From assembly GCF_016862975.1 (NCBI RefSeq), contig NZ_BONZ01000093.1, forward strand, positions 1 to 64,000: DNA of 64,000 bases. Direction: 5' to 3'. The stretch comes from Rugosimonospora africana (GTDB lineage: Bacteria; Actinomycetota; Actinomycetes; Mycobacteriales; Micromonosporaceae). How positions within the stretch are numbered: the first letter of the stretch is position 1; each line of letters begins with the position of its first letter. Under the pieces are notes generated by a model. That model searched no databases, was not told the origin of the DNA, and saw nothing but the letters and a program-made list of their open reading frames with translations. This document shows positions 16,995 to 25,579 of this stretch, one piece after another. A program made the translations under genes and the position numbers.

Positions 16995-19171
16995 TGGTCA
17001 AGCACGCCCTCACCCAAGCCGAACGCAGAAAGCGTTTCGTCCGCCTGGTCCTCGTCTCTTCGCTCGCCATCGCCGCCATCGCCTATCCGGCGACAGCAGC
17101 GATCGGGCTCGTCGCCAAGCTCGGCGCTGACGCGTACGAGCGGATGCCCGATGAGTTGACCATCAAGCCGTCGCCGCAGACGACATACGTCTACGGATCA
17201 GACGGCAAGACATTGCTCACTACATTCTATGAAGAAGACCGCAAGTACACGCCACTGTCCGGCATCTCGCCGCTGGTGCAGGAGGCCATCGTCGCCGCCG
17301 AGGACTCGCGCTTCTTCCAGCACCACGGGGTGGACTTCAAGGGGACGATCCGCGCGTTCGTCGCCAACCAGCAGGCCGGCGCGGTGGCCCAGGGTGCCTC
17401 GACGCTGACCATGCAGTACGTGCGCAACGCGCTGCGGGACGGCGCCACGACTCCTCAGCAGTCGGTGGACGCGACCGTACAGAACGCCGACCGCAAAGTC
17501 CGGGAGATGAAGCTCGCGCTCGACCTGGAAAAGCGCATGAGCAAGCAGCAGATCCTCGAGGGGTACCTGAACATCGCGTACTTCGGTCACCGGGCCTACG
17601 GGGTGCACTCCGCCGCCGAGACGTACTTCTCCAAATCCCCCTCCGATCTGACGCTCGACCAGGCGGCACTCATCGCCGGTCTGGTTCAGGCTCCGTCGTC
17701 GTACGACCCGACCGGGTCGGACCAGGGCGCCGCCCTCAACCGGCGCAACTACGTCATCGACCGGATGCAGCAGCTGGAGTACATCTCCCCGCAGGAGGCC
17801 AAACAGGCCAAGGCGACCCCGATCACGCTGCACCTGTCCACGCTCGGCAAGGACTGCGTGTCGGTACCGGCCGACCACAACGACTACGGCTTCTTCTGCG
17901 ACGAGCTCAAGAACTGGTGGTCCCAGCAGCCGGCGTTCGGCAGCAACCCCGACGAGCGGCTGGAGAACCTGAGCACGGGCGGGTACTCGATCGTGCTGTC
18001 TCTCGACCCGAAGACCCAGGCGGCCGCGATGGCCCGGACGCTGTCCGCGTCGACCGTCAACGATCCGTTCGCGCTCGGCTCGGTGTTCGTCGAGCCCGGC
18101 ACCGGCCTGATCAAGGCGATGGCGGTCAACCGAAAATACTCGCTGGACACGTCCGCCAACGGGCCCAGCACGTCGCCGGACAACCGGGCGGCGAACGTCA
18201 AGGGTAACTATCCGAACACGGTCACTCCCCTGCTCGGCGGCGGCGGCATCAACGGGTACCAGGCCGGCTCGACGTTCAAGCTGTTCACGATGCTGGCCGC
18301 GCTGGAAAAGGGGATGACGCTCAATACCAAGATCTACTCCCCCATGACGATCAAGACGCAGTACCTGGGCGGTGCCGGCGGGTCGGCCTGCGGCATCTAC
18401 TACTGCCCGTCGAACGCGAGCGCGGCCATGACCGGGTACCAGACCATGTGGTCGGGCTGGGGTGAGTCGGTCAACACGTACTGGATCCAGGTCGAGGAGC
18501 GCGTCGGCGCGCAGAACGCGGTGAGCATGGCCGAACGCCTCGGGCTGACCTGGCACACCGACGTCGACCGGGAGCAGGCGTCGGCGCAGAAGGCACCCGG
18601 CTGGGGATCGTTCACGCTCGGCGTGGCGGACACCACGCCGCTGGAGATGGCCAGCGCCTACGCGGCCATCGCGGCGGACGGCAAGTACTGCGAACCGATG
18701 CCGGTACTGGCGGTCAACGGGCCGGACGGCAAGCCGGTCATGACCAAGGGGGCCGACGGCACCCAGGTACCGGTCGCGGCGCCCCGCTGCCATCAGGCCG
18801 TGTCCCAGGACGTGGCGCGCGGCGCGGTGGACGCGATGCGCTGCACCACCGGGTACAACGCCGCGACCGGCCCGTGCGGCAGCTGGTCGACGGCACCGGG
18901 AGCGTACGGGGCGGCGGGCCGGCCGTTCGCCGGCAAGACGGGTACCACCGACTCGACCCGGGCGGCCTGGTTCGCGGGGATCACCCCGCAGCTGGCCGGG
19001 GCCAGCTTCATCGCCGACCCGGACGAACCGGCGAACGCGGTCGGCGACGCGCAGTCCGAGAAGCCGGTCGACACCGTGGCGCTGACCATCCATGACGCGC
19101 TCGCCGGCGTACCGGTGGCGAACTTCACCCCGCCGCCGCCGAACATCGTGGGTACGCCCCAGACGGGCTAG
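16994..19171 (+). CDS. Class A penicillin-binding protein (transglycosylase/transpeptidase)
   Basis: 725 residues: a short cytoplasmic start, membrane anchor at about 18-40 (LVLVSSLAIAAIAYPATAAI), glycosyltransferase family 51 domain (EDSRFFQHHGVD at 103-114 with catalytic Glu103; QGASTLTMQ at 133-141), then transpeptidase. The three active-site motifs are STFK at 426-429, SVN at 492-494 and KTG at 648-650, all intact. It polymerises and cross-links peptidoglycan outside the membrane. The tail is short and Pro-rich, without PASTA repeats. GTG start; divergent from the cobC-like gene. Confidence 0.93.
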   Translation: MVKHALTQAERRKRFVRLVLVSSLAIAAIAYPATAAIGLVAKLGADAYERMPDELTIKPSPQTTYVYGSDGKTLLTTFYEEDRKYTPLSGISPLVQEAIVAAEDSRFFQHHGVDFKGTIRAFVANQQAGAVAQGASTLTMQYVRNALRDGATTPQQSVDATVQNADRKVREMKLALDLEKRMSKQQILEGYLNIAYFGHRAYGVHSAAETYFSKSPSDLTLDQAALIAGLVQAPSSYDPTGSDQGAALNRRNYVIDRMQQLEYISPQEAKQAKATPITLHLSTLGKDCVSVPADHNDYGFFCDELKNWWSQQPAFGSNPDERLENLSTGGYSIVLSLDPKTQAAAMARTLSASTVNDPFALGSVFVEPGTGLIKAMAVNRKYSLDTSANGPSTSPDNRAANVKGNYPNTVTPLLGGGGINGYQAGSTFKLFTMLAALEKGMTLNTKIYSPMTIKTQYLGGAGGSACGIYYCPSNASAAMTGYQTMWSGWGESVNTYWIQVEERVGAQNAVSMAERLGLTWHTDVDREQASAQKAPGWGSFTLGVADTTPLEMASAYAAIAADGKYCEPMPVLAVNGPDGKPVMTKGADGTQVPVAAPRCHQAVSQDVARGAVDAMRCTTGYNAATGPCGSWSTAPGAYGAAGRPFAGKTGTTDSTRAAWFAGITPQLAGASFIADPDEPANAVGDAQSEKPVDTVALTIHDALAGVPVANFTPPPPNIVGTPQTG

Positions 19172-19191
19172 CCCGTCCCCGGGACGACACT

Positions 19192-19262
19192 CCGGTCGCC
19201 GGCGGCCTCAGCGGAAGGCCGTCGGCGGCCTCAGCGCGGATCGCCAGCGGCTCAGCGCAGGT
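19192..19262. repeat. Degenerate ~21-bp repeats at the 3' end of the GNAT gene
   Basis: Units of the form GTCGCCGGCGGCCTCAGCG occur about three times, degenerating toward 19262. Each contains TCA, the complement of TGA; one of these (19252-19254) is the actual stop of the minus-strand acetyltransferase. Confidence 0.6.
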
Positions 19263-19839
19263 CGCCGGCGACCAGCGACCACATCTCCAGGTCGACCCGC
19301 CCGCTGTGGACGTGGCCGGCGTTGCGCAGCAGTCCCTCGTAGACGAAGCCGGCCTTCTCCGCGACCCGGCGGGACGCCTTGTTGCCGGGTACCACCCGCA
19401 ACTCGACCCGCTGGAAGCCGTGCTCCAGGATCAGCGCGATGGTCAGCGCGTCGACCGCCTCGGCCGCCACGCCGAACCCGCGTGCGTGCGGGCTGACCGC
19501 GAACGCGATCTCGGTGGACAAGGCCGCCCAGTCGGTGCGTCGGGTCCACATCAGGCCGACGACGCGCTCGTCCTCGCGCCGTACCACCGCGTAGTGGTCG
19601 CCGGCCCCGCTGTCGCGCCGCTCCCGGGCCAGCTCCGTGCACCAGGCCAGGCCGTCGATCGGCTCCGACTCGGCCGGGAAGTGCAGCCACCGCTTGATCT
19701 GCTTGTCGGTGAACAGCTCGGTGACGTCGACGGCGTCGTCGGCGACCAGGCCGCGCACGTCCAGCCGGGGAGTGGCCACGGTCAGCTGCGGAAAGGCCCG
19801 CACCGGCAGGACGCCGGCGCCCAGGGCCGCGGAACTCAA
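19252..19839 (-). CDS. GNAT family N-acetyltransferase (RimJ/RimL-like)
   Basis: 195 residues from the TTG at 19839, which overlaps the cobB stop as TTGA. It starts near the GNAT domain (LTVATPRLDVRGLVADDAVD). The acetyl-CoA segment is SPHARGFGVAAEAVDALTIA and the RVELRVVPGNKASRRVAEKAGF block is typical of the RimJ/RimL subgroup, which acetylates protein N-termini or small amines. Target unknown. Start-stop overlap with cobB suggests coupled expression, but no cobalamin role is known for such an enzyme. Confidence 0.8.
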   Translation of the reverse strand: MSSAALGAGVLPVRAFPQLTVATPRLDVRGLVADDAVDVTELFTDKQIKRWLHFPAESEPIDGLAWCTELARERRDSGAGDHYAVVRREDERVVGLMWTRRTDWAALSTEIAFAVSPHARGFGVAAEAVDALTIALILEHGFQRVELRVVPGNKASRRVAEKAGFVYEGLLRNAGHVHSGRVDLEMWSLVAGDLR

Positions 19840-21701
19840 GATGCCAACCTCATCGACGGAGTACCGCCCGCCGCGGCTGCCGCCACGATCCGCACCGCCA
19901 TCTCCGGCGCGGCCGCCCAGTGCAGGCACAAGTACGACGCGTGCAGCCCAACCGACACGAAACCCTCCGGCGCTCCGCCCGGCCATGACCAGGCGGGATG
20001 CTCACCCGCCCGGGGGCTCACCAGGCCACGATGTTGTTTATAGCCGACGACGCGGGTACCCGGCGGCAACACCGGCGAAACCGACCGTACCGTAGCATCG
20101 CGGTACCCGATGACGAGGTGTTCACTGGTCCGCCCCGCCGCGTCGATGACCCCGCACATCGGCCGGCCGTCGTACTCCCGGCACAGCCAGGCGAGTCCGG
20201 GGCCCTCGGCCACGATCGGGTACCCGGCGGCCGCCAGCCGCGCCACGGCGAGGTTCAGCCCGCCGTTGGCGGACAGCTCGTCGAGGTACCCCTCCGGAAG
20301 CCCGCCACCGACGACCAGCCCGCGCACCCCGTCGGGCAGCGTCTCGTCCCGCAGCGGGTCGAGGCTGATCACCTCGGCACCGGCCGCGGTCAGCAGCTCG
20401 GCGTTTTCCGCGTACCCGTAGCCCACGGTCACCGCGATCATCGGGCGGGGGCTGCCGGGAGGTGGGGCGATGATCGCCCCCGGCCCGACCGCGGGCGAGG
20501 ACGGTCCGGGCGCGGACGGCACCGGCCAGGCCCCGGCGACCACCGGCGGCGGCCCACCGGCCGGTGACGCCGGACCGGCGGGGATCGACGGCGAACCCGC
20601 GGCGGGCGGGTACGACCAGGCGCCCGAGCCGGCGAGCAGCGGTCCACCGGTCACCGGCGCGCCGCTGATCGGCCCACCGCTGACCGGCCCTCCGGTTACC
20701 GGCCCGACGGCACCGGGCCCGAACGCCACCGGTCGGTACCCGCCGGCGCCCGGCTCCCCGGCACCGATCTCGATCACGCCGGCTCCGGCACCGCCCGGCC
20801 CGACAGCTCCTGGCCCGACCGCTCCTGGCCCGACCGCTCCCGGTCCCACCCCGGCCGGCCCGGCGAGCGGCGGCTGCCAGGGCCCGGGCGTGGTCACCGG
20901 AGCGGACCACGGCGTCGGGGACGTCGGCGCGACGGCGGCGCCGGGCGGCACCCACGGGCCGACCGCGCCCGCCGGAGACCACGCCTCCCCGCCGAGATCG
21001 GGTGCCGAACGCGCCAGCCTGATCAGCTGCTCGAGGTCGACCGCGCCGCCGATCACCTCGGCGAGGCGACGCAGCGACCGGGTGGCGTCGGTGCTGCGGT
21101 GGATCATCGGGACCAGCCCGTCGGCGCGGGACGGCAGCGCGACGCCGGACAGCTCGCGGCGGCGCAGCGCGCCCAGGACCGGCACGCCGATGTCGTCGAG
21201 CGCCTCCCGCAGGACCTGCTCGTGCCGGTCGGAGGCGACCTGGTTGAGGATCACGCCGCCGAGCCACAGCAGTTCGTCGTACACCCGGAAGCCGTGCACC
21301 ACCGCGGCCACGGACTGGCCCATCGCGGCGACGTCGACCACCAGCACCACCGGCGCCTTGAGCATCTCGGCGACCTGCGCGCTGGACGGTACGTCGGTGT
21401 GCCCGGACAGGCCGTCGTAGAGGCCCATGGTCGCCTCGATCACCGCGATCTCGGCGCCGGCGGCGCCGTGCCCGAACAGCGCGGGCAGCCGCGCGGCGCC
21501 GACCAGCCCGGGATCCAGGTTGCGGCCCGGTCGGCCGGCGGCCATGCCCAGGTAGCCCGCGTCGATGAAGTCCGGACCGACCTTGAAGCCCGCGGTGGTC
21601 AGGCCGCGCGCACGCAGCGCGGCCAGCACTCCCACGGCGACGGCAGTCTTGCCGTTACCGGAGGAGGGTGCGGCGATCATGACCCTCGGAGTGGCGCTCA
21701 T
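19836..21701 (-). CDS. cobB: Cobyrinate a,c-diamide synthase, altered glutaminase site and long linker
   Basis: 621 residues, well above the usual ~450. Residues 1-235 are the ATP-dependent synthetase domain (P-loop APSSGNGKT at 11-19; KVGPDFIDAGYL). Residues ~236-420 are a Pro/Gly/Ala/Val-rich linker with repeated GPGAV. Residues ~420-621 are the class I glutaminase-like domain (GGGLPEGYLDEL; HASYLCLHWAAAPE). The nucleophile segment usually read AECGG is AEGPG, with Gly at about 500, so the expected catalytic Cys is missing; Cys at 505 (AWLC) is nearby. The ATG at 21701 follows GAGGAG. It amidates acetate side chains a and c of cobyrinic acid. Confidence 0.88.
   Translation of the reverse strand: MSATPRVMIAAPSSGNGKTAVAVGVLAALRARGLTTAGFKVGPDFIDAGYLGMAAGRPGRNLDPGLVGAARLPALFGHGAAGAEIAVIEATMGLYDGLSGHTDVPSSAQVAEMLKAPVVLVVDVAAMGQSVAAVVHGFRVYDELLWLGGVILNQVASDRHEQVLREALDDIGVPVLGALRRRELSGVALPSRADGLVPMIHRSTDATRSLRRLAEVIGGAVDLEQLIRLARSAPDLGGEAWSPAGAVGPWVPPGAAVAPTSPTPWSAPVTTPGPWQPPLAGPAGVGPGAVGPGAVGPGAVGPGGAGAGVIEIGAGEPGAGGYRPVAFGPGAVGPVTGGPVSGGPISGAPVTGGPLLAGSGAWSYPPAAGSPSIPAGPASPAGGPPPVVAGAWPVPSAPGPSSPAVGPGAIIAPPPGSPRPMIAVTVGYGYAENAELLTAAGAEVISLDPLRDETLPDGVRGLVVGGGLPEGYLDELSANGGLNLAVARLAAAGYPIVAEGPGLAWLCREYDGRPMCGVIDAAGRTSEHLVIGYRDATVRSVSPVLPPGTRVVGYKQHRGLVSPRAGEHPAWSWPGGAPEGFVSVGLHASYLCLHWAAAPEMAVRIVAAAAAGGTPSMRLAS
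20791..20850. repeat. 15-bp minisatellite encoding the CobB linker repeats
   Basis: The unit GCTCCTGGCCCGACC is exact at 20806-20820 and 20821-20835, with diverged copies on both sides (to 20850). It encodes the GPGAV repeats on the minus strand, so reading frame is kept if unit number changes. Confidence 0.8.
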
Positions 21702-21826
21702 CGATGGCTCCTCGCGGCTGCGGGGCAACGCTTGTCGATCCTGGCCGGCAGGGATGGACCTAGGTCACGGCAATGTGACGATACCCAACGCAGGGCCGGG
21801 TGGCGTTGCCGGTAGCGTTGAACGAC

Positions 21827-22633
21827 GTGTACCGGTTCCTCGCCGCGCCCAGGTGGATCGCCTTCGCCGCCCTGATGGTGGTGCTGGCGGCGATCATGGT
21901 CGGGCTGGGGTTCTGGCAGCTCGACCGGTACCACCAGCGCGCCGACGCCAACGCCCGGATCGACGCCGCCTCCCAGGCCGCTCCGGTACCCGCCGACCAG
22001 ATCATGGCGGTCGGAAAGGCGCCGGCGAACCACGCCGCCTGGACCCGGGTCACGATCACCGGTCGGTACGACCCGGGGCACGAGATCATCGCCCGGGAAC
22101 GCACGCTGAACAGCCAGGTCGGCTTCGAAATCCTTGATCCACTCCGGTTGGCCGACGGCACGGCGGTACTGGTCGACCGCGGCTGGCTGGCTCCGGCGCC
22201 GTCGGGGGCCGCGCTCACCCTGCCGGCCGTACCGCCCGCGCCGGCAGGTGAGGTGACCGTCGTCGGGCTGGTACACCTGCCGGAGAGCAAGGCCGAGACG
22301 GCCATCCGCACCGACGGGAAGCTGACCGTGCGCCGGATCTCTCCGCAGAAGCTGGCCGGTGCGGTGCCGTACCCGCTGCGCGGCGGGTACGTGACCCTCA
22401 ACACGCAGAAACCGACGGCCAACAACGCGTCGTTCGGCGCCATCCCAGTCGACCACCAGGACTCGACGATGAACGCGGGCTACGTCGTGCAGTGGTGGTG
22501 CTTCGCGCTCATCGCCCTGATCGGCTTCTGCTGGGCGGCGTACCGGGAGGCCCACCCGAAGGTCAGCGATCTGGACTTGGCGGCGCTGGGCACGGCCGAG
22601 CACCCGGACGCCCCGGTCTCGCCGGCGGTCTGA
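21827..22633 (+). CDS. SURF1 family protein
   Basis: 268 residues from GTG at 21827 (in-frame GTG at 21800 is less likely because homologues start MYRFL). Two membrane helices flank an outer domain: FAALMVVLAAIMVGLGFWQLDRYHQR near residue 15-40 and WWCFALIALIGFCWAAY near 225-241. SURF1 helps insert heme a into cytochrome c oxidase; GFWQLDRYHQR, VDRGW and GYVVQWWCFA are family motifs. Divergent from cobB by a 125-bp gap. No oxidase subunit genes lie in the window. Confidence 0.92.
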   Translation: MYRFLAAPRWIAFAALMVVLAAIMVGLGFWQLDRYHQRADANARIDAASQAAPVPADQIMAVGKAPANHAAWTRVTITGRYDPGHEIIARERTLNSQVGFEILDPLRLADGTAVLVDRGWLAPAPSGAALTLPAVPPAPAGEVTVVGLVHLPESKAETAIRTDGKLTVRRISPQKLAGAVPYPLRGGYVTLNTQKPTANNASFGAIPVDHQDSTMNAGYVVQWWCFALIALIGFCWAAYREAHPKVSDLDLAALGTAEHPDAPVSPAV

Positions 22634-22828
22634 CCACTCCCCGCGCCTCCCCTGGCCCGGCGGCCTTCCCTGCCTGGCTGCCTTCCCTGTTCGCGGCCCC
22701 TTCCCTTGGCCCGGTTGCTGTCCCGGGCCTCGCGGCCTCCCTGGCCCGGCGGCGCCGCTGCCCGGCCCGGGCGGCTCTGGACGAGTCGCGGGTTCCCGCA
22801 CTGGAAGTCGGCTGGTGTAATCGAAGTC

Positions 22829-23431
22829 ATGGTAGATCCGGAGCCGATGCGGCCCCCGCCCTACGACGATCCGCCGTATCACGACCCCTGGGGGTCGACC
22901 GTGCCGCTGTCCGGCGCGTCATCCGCCGGACCTTCCCCGACCCTGCCGCTGCCCGCCTCGCCCGCATCCGAGCCGGATCCCGCCGGGCTCCCGACGTCGA
23001 GCCGCCCGCCCGGAGCCCGGTACCCGTACCCGGGCCTGGCGTCCACGTACTCCGAGGTGCCGGCGGCGTACCCGGCCGGCGAGCCGGTGATCGTGCAGAT
23101 CGGCGACATTCAGGTGACCGCGACGACGGTCCGGACTCCGGCCGGGACGTTCCCGCTGCGGGGATCGCAGTGGACCGTCACCGATCAGTGGACCACCGAA
23201 CAGAAGATCCCCACCTGGGCGATCGTCCTGTCGATCGCGCTGTTCTTCTGCATCGCCTTCTTCAGCCTGCTGTTCCTGCTCGCGAAGGAGACCACTTACC
23301 GGGCCGTCGTGCAGGTGCACGTGAGCAACGGGCCGTACCAGTACGTGGCCCGGATCCCCGCGACCCAGCAGAACGAGGTGCAGTACATCTACCAGCAGGT
23401 CAACTACGTGCGGTCGCTGGCGACCATGTGA
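22829..23431 (+). CDS. Proline-rich single-pass membrane protein of unknown function
   Basis: 200 residues from ATG 22829 (MVDPEPMRPPPYDDPPYHD). The first ~90 residues are Pro/Ser/Tyr-rich and probably disordered; a central region (VIVQIGDIQVTATTVRTPAG) is beta-like; one transmembrane helix follows (WAIVLSIALFFCIAFFSLLFLL, given in part) and a ~45-residue outer tail. The architecture recalls small actinobacterial membrane proteins with no assigned role. Its last 28 bp overlap the end of the convergent ligase gene. The spacer after SURF1 holds degenerate CCTGGCCCGG repeats. Confidence 0.75.
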   Translation: MVDPEPMRPPPYDDPPYHDPWGSTVPLSGASSAGPSPTLPLPASPASEPDPAGLPTSSRPPGARYPYPGLASTYSEVPAAYPAGEPVIVQIGDIQVTATTVRTPAGTFPLRGSQWTVTDQWTTEQKIPTWAIVLSIALFFCIAFFSLLFLLAKETTYRAVVQVHVSNGPYQYVARIPATQQNEVQYIYQQVNYVRSLATM

Positions 23432-25020
23432 AACCGGCGGACATCGTCGATGGTGTCCGCCTCGCCGGCCGGCTTGTCCTCCCGGTACCGCAGCACGCGG
23501 GCGAAGCGCAGGGCGACTCCGCCCGGGTAGCGCGGGCTGGTCTGCACCCCGTCGAACGCGATCTCGACGACCAGCTCGGGTCGCACCGTCACCACCCAGT
23601 CGCCACGCTCGGTCGCGAGGGCCAGCAGCCGCTCGGTCTGCCAGCGCAGCAGCTCGTCGGTGAGGCCCTTGAAGGTCTTGCCGAGCATCACGAACCCGCC
23701 GCCCGCCGGATCCCGGGCACCGAGGTGGAGGTTGGACAGCCATCCGCGGCGCCGGCCGTGGCCCCATTCGGCGGCGAGCACGACGAGGTCGAGCGTGTGC
23801 CGTGGCTTGACCTTGACCCAGGCCGCGCCGCGACGCCCCACGTCGTATGCGGCGCCCGCCGCCTTCACCACCACGCCCTCGTGACCGCTGGTGAGCGCGG
23901 CGTCGAAGGCGGCGGCGGCCTCCTCCACCGTGGACACCATCCGCCGGCCCACCAGCAGCCCGCTCGGGAGGGCCTTGGCCAGCACCGACCAGCGCCGTTG
24001 TCCGGTCTCGTCGAGCAGGTCCGCGCCGTCGAGGTGCAGCAGATCGAAGAAGTACGGCGTCAACACGTCGGGGGAGGCCGCCTCCGCCGCCCGGTCGGCC
24101 CCGTCCGCCCCGGTGGGCTCGCTCACGTCGCCGGTCCTCTTCGCCTTACCGGCTCCCGCCACCTGACCGGCCCGGCGCGCGGCCCGTGCCGACGTCTCCT
24201 GGAACGGTCGGGGGCGCCCGGTCGGGTCCAGCGCCACGGCCTCCCCGTCGAGCACGATCTGTCTGGCGGGCAGCGCGCGGACGGCGGCCACGACGTCGGG
24301 CATCCGCGAGGTGATGTCGGCCAGGCTGCGCGAGTAGACGGCGACATCGTCGCCCGACCGGTGCACCTGGATCCGGACGCCGTCGAGCTTGTCGTCGACT
24401 GCGGCCGGGAAGCCGGTGGCCTCCAGCGCGGCGTCGACGCTCGCGGCGGCCTGCGCGAGCATCGGTGCGAGCGGCCGGCCGACCTGCAGCGTGAACTCGC
24501 CGAGCGCCGCCGACCCACCGGTCAGCGCGGCCCGGGCGACGGTCTTGAGATCGCCGGACAGCAGCAGCGCCCGGCGCACCTCGGCGACGGCCACGCCGGC
24601 CGCCCGGGCGATCGCGTCGGCCAGCAGACCCGCCTGTGCGCCCTGGCGCACCTCGCCGGAGAGCAGCCCGACCAGCAACCTCTGCTCGTCGGCGGTGGCG
24701 GCGCCGAATAGCGCGCCGAGCAGGCTGCGACGCCGGGCCTGGGAACCGGCGCCCGACTGCTCCCCGATCTCGGCCAGCGCCGCGTCGACCTGGGCGACGG
24801 TCAGCGTGGCCTGCTCGGAGGGCGGCGGCGCGTCGCGCACGGCGGCCCAGCCGACTCCGATCTGGCGCTGGCGAAGCTCGCCGGCAAGGTAGGCCGCGCC
24901 GGCCTCGATCTCCTCCGGGGCCAGGCCGCGCAGGGCGGCGGCAAGAAGATCGATCTTTCCGCGCCGGGCCGACGTGGCGGCGACGGCGGCGGAGGTGGCG
25001 GCTAGCTCCACGAACTGCAT
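23404..25020 (-). CDS. ligB: ATP-dependent DNA ligase (LigB type)
   Basis: 538 residues with an N-terminal DNA-binding domain (~1-185), nucleotidyltransferase domain and OB domain. The adenylated lysine is Lys211 in DDKLDGVRIQVH; later motifs are LDGEAVALD, FFDLLHLDG, GHEGVVVKA and AAWVKVKPRHTLDLVV. It seals nicks with ATP, accessory to the essential NAD-dependent LigA, as for Mycobacterium LigB. A ~35-residue Ala/Gly/Asp-rich insert lies near 290-325. Start ATG at 25020. Overlaps its convergent neighbour by 28 bp. Confidence 0.92.
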   Translation of the reverse strand: MQFVELAATSAAVAATSARRGKIDLLAAALRGLAPEEIEAGAAYLAGELRQRQIGVGWAAVRDAPPPSEQATLTVAQVDAALAEIGEQSGAGSQARRRSLLGALFGAATADEQRLLVGLLSGEVRQGAQAGLLADAIARAAGVAVAEVRRALLLSGDLKTVARAALTGGSAALGEFTLQVGRPLAPMLAQAAASVDAALEATGFPAAVDDKLDGVRIQVHRSGDDVAVYSRSLADITSRMPDVVAAVRALPARQIVLDGEAVALDPTGRPRPFQETSARAARRAGQVAGAGKAKRTGDVSEPTGADGADRAAEAASPDVLTPYFFDLLHLDGADLLDETGQRRWSVLAKALPSGLLVGRRMVSTVEEAAAAFDAALTSGHEGVVVKAAGAAYDVGRRGAAWVKVKPRHTLDLVVLAAEWGHGRRRGWLSNLHLGARDPAGGGFVMLGKTFKGLTDELLRWQTERLLALATERGDWVVTVRPELVVEIAFDGVQTSPRYPGGVALRFARVLRYREDKPAGEADTIDDVRRFHMVASDRT

Positions 25021-25073
25021 AGCTGGATCCTCGCAGCCGCCCCCGACACTTCCGGTCCCCCCGGCGAACTCGA

Positions 25074-25097
25074 CCCTTCCCGGCGGGCCGGGAAGGG
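25074..25097. terminator. Hairpin upstream of ligB
   Basis: Perfect 10-bp stem CCCTTCCCGG/CCGGGAAGGG with a 4-base loop. It lies in a 312-bp gene-free gap, 54 bp upstream of the ligase start, and could end transcription coming from the small gene at 25333-25563. Confidence 0.55.
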
Positions 25098-25143
25098 CGC
25101 TTGACGGGGCCGCGGGAGTGAGCCGGAACGATCGCTGGAACGG

Positions 25144-25179
25144 CGGGGCGGGCACGGTCGTTGAGACGTGCCCGCCCCG
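25144..25179. terminator. Strong hairpin downstream of the small SOS-type gene
   Basis: Perfect 13-bp stem CGGGGCGGGCACG/CGTGCCCGCCCCG with a 10-base loop, no T-tract. The surrounding gap (25021-25332) also has two copies of a 13-bp unit ACCCGACCGAGCG at 25289-25314. No gene is seen in the gap. Confidence 0.6.
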
Positions 25180-25332
25180 TCCGGCGGTTCGGCCTGGCGG
25201 CCCGGTCTGGCGATCCGGTCGCGCGGTCCGGCCAGGCGGCCACGCGGGCGCGGTCCGGCCGCATGGCCGGGTTAGCGGCTCGTCGCAACCCGACCGAGCG
25301 ACCCGACCGAGCGAGCCGGCCTCGCGACCGGG

Positions 25333-25563
25333 TCAGGCCGCGAGTATCACCTCGACCCGCTCCACCGCCTTCTCCTCAACTCGGAATCCCCGAGCGCGAA
25401 CCGCGTCGGCGAGCCGGGACAGCTCATCATCGACCTGGCACAACACGGCAGACAGTTCATCCAGGTGCCCGCGCAGGGTCGCGTCGGACCAGTCGGCGAG
25501 ATCTACCTCGCCGAGTGCACGCACGGCGGCATCCAGCCGCTCGATCGATTCCTTCGTACGCAT
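25333..25563 (-). CDS. Small helical protein with LexA box at its start
   Basis: 76 residues (MRTKESIERLDAAVRALGEV at the start), predicted all-helical with heptad-like Leu/Val spacing. The LSAVLCQVDDELSRLADAVR segment resembles the first helices of DUF222 (HNH-endonuclease-associated) proteins, so it could be a stand-alone or truncated version; this is a weak resemblance. The ATG lies inside a LexA-type box (25554-25569), and a TAGTGT -10-like hexamer at 25571-25576 predicts transcription starting at or near the A of ATG, that is a leaderless mRNA induced by DNA damage. Function unknown. Confidence 0.65.
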   Translation of the reverse strand: MRTKESIERLDAAVRALGEVDLADWSDATLRGHLDELSAVLCQVDDELSRLADAVRARGFRVEEKAVERVEVILAA

Positions 25564-25569
25564 GTTCGA
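25554..25569 (-). promoter_or_regulatory. LexA (SOS) box overlapping a start codon
   Basis: Read in the direction of the gene: TCGAAC-ATGC-GTACGA. The actinobacterial SOS box is TCGAAC-N4-GTTCGA; one base differs. The N4 contains the ATG of the small gene, so LexA would cover its transcription and translation start. Confidence 0.7.
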
Positions 25570-25579
25570 AACACTATCA

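Noticed and set aside
21729-21826. Cobalamin riboswitch upstream of cobB
   Set aside because: The gap is short and shows none of the conserved B12-box blocks; the same holds upstream of cbiB and the cobC-like gene.
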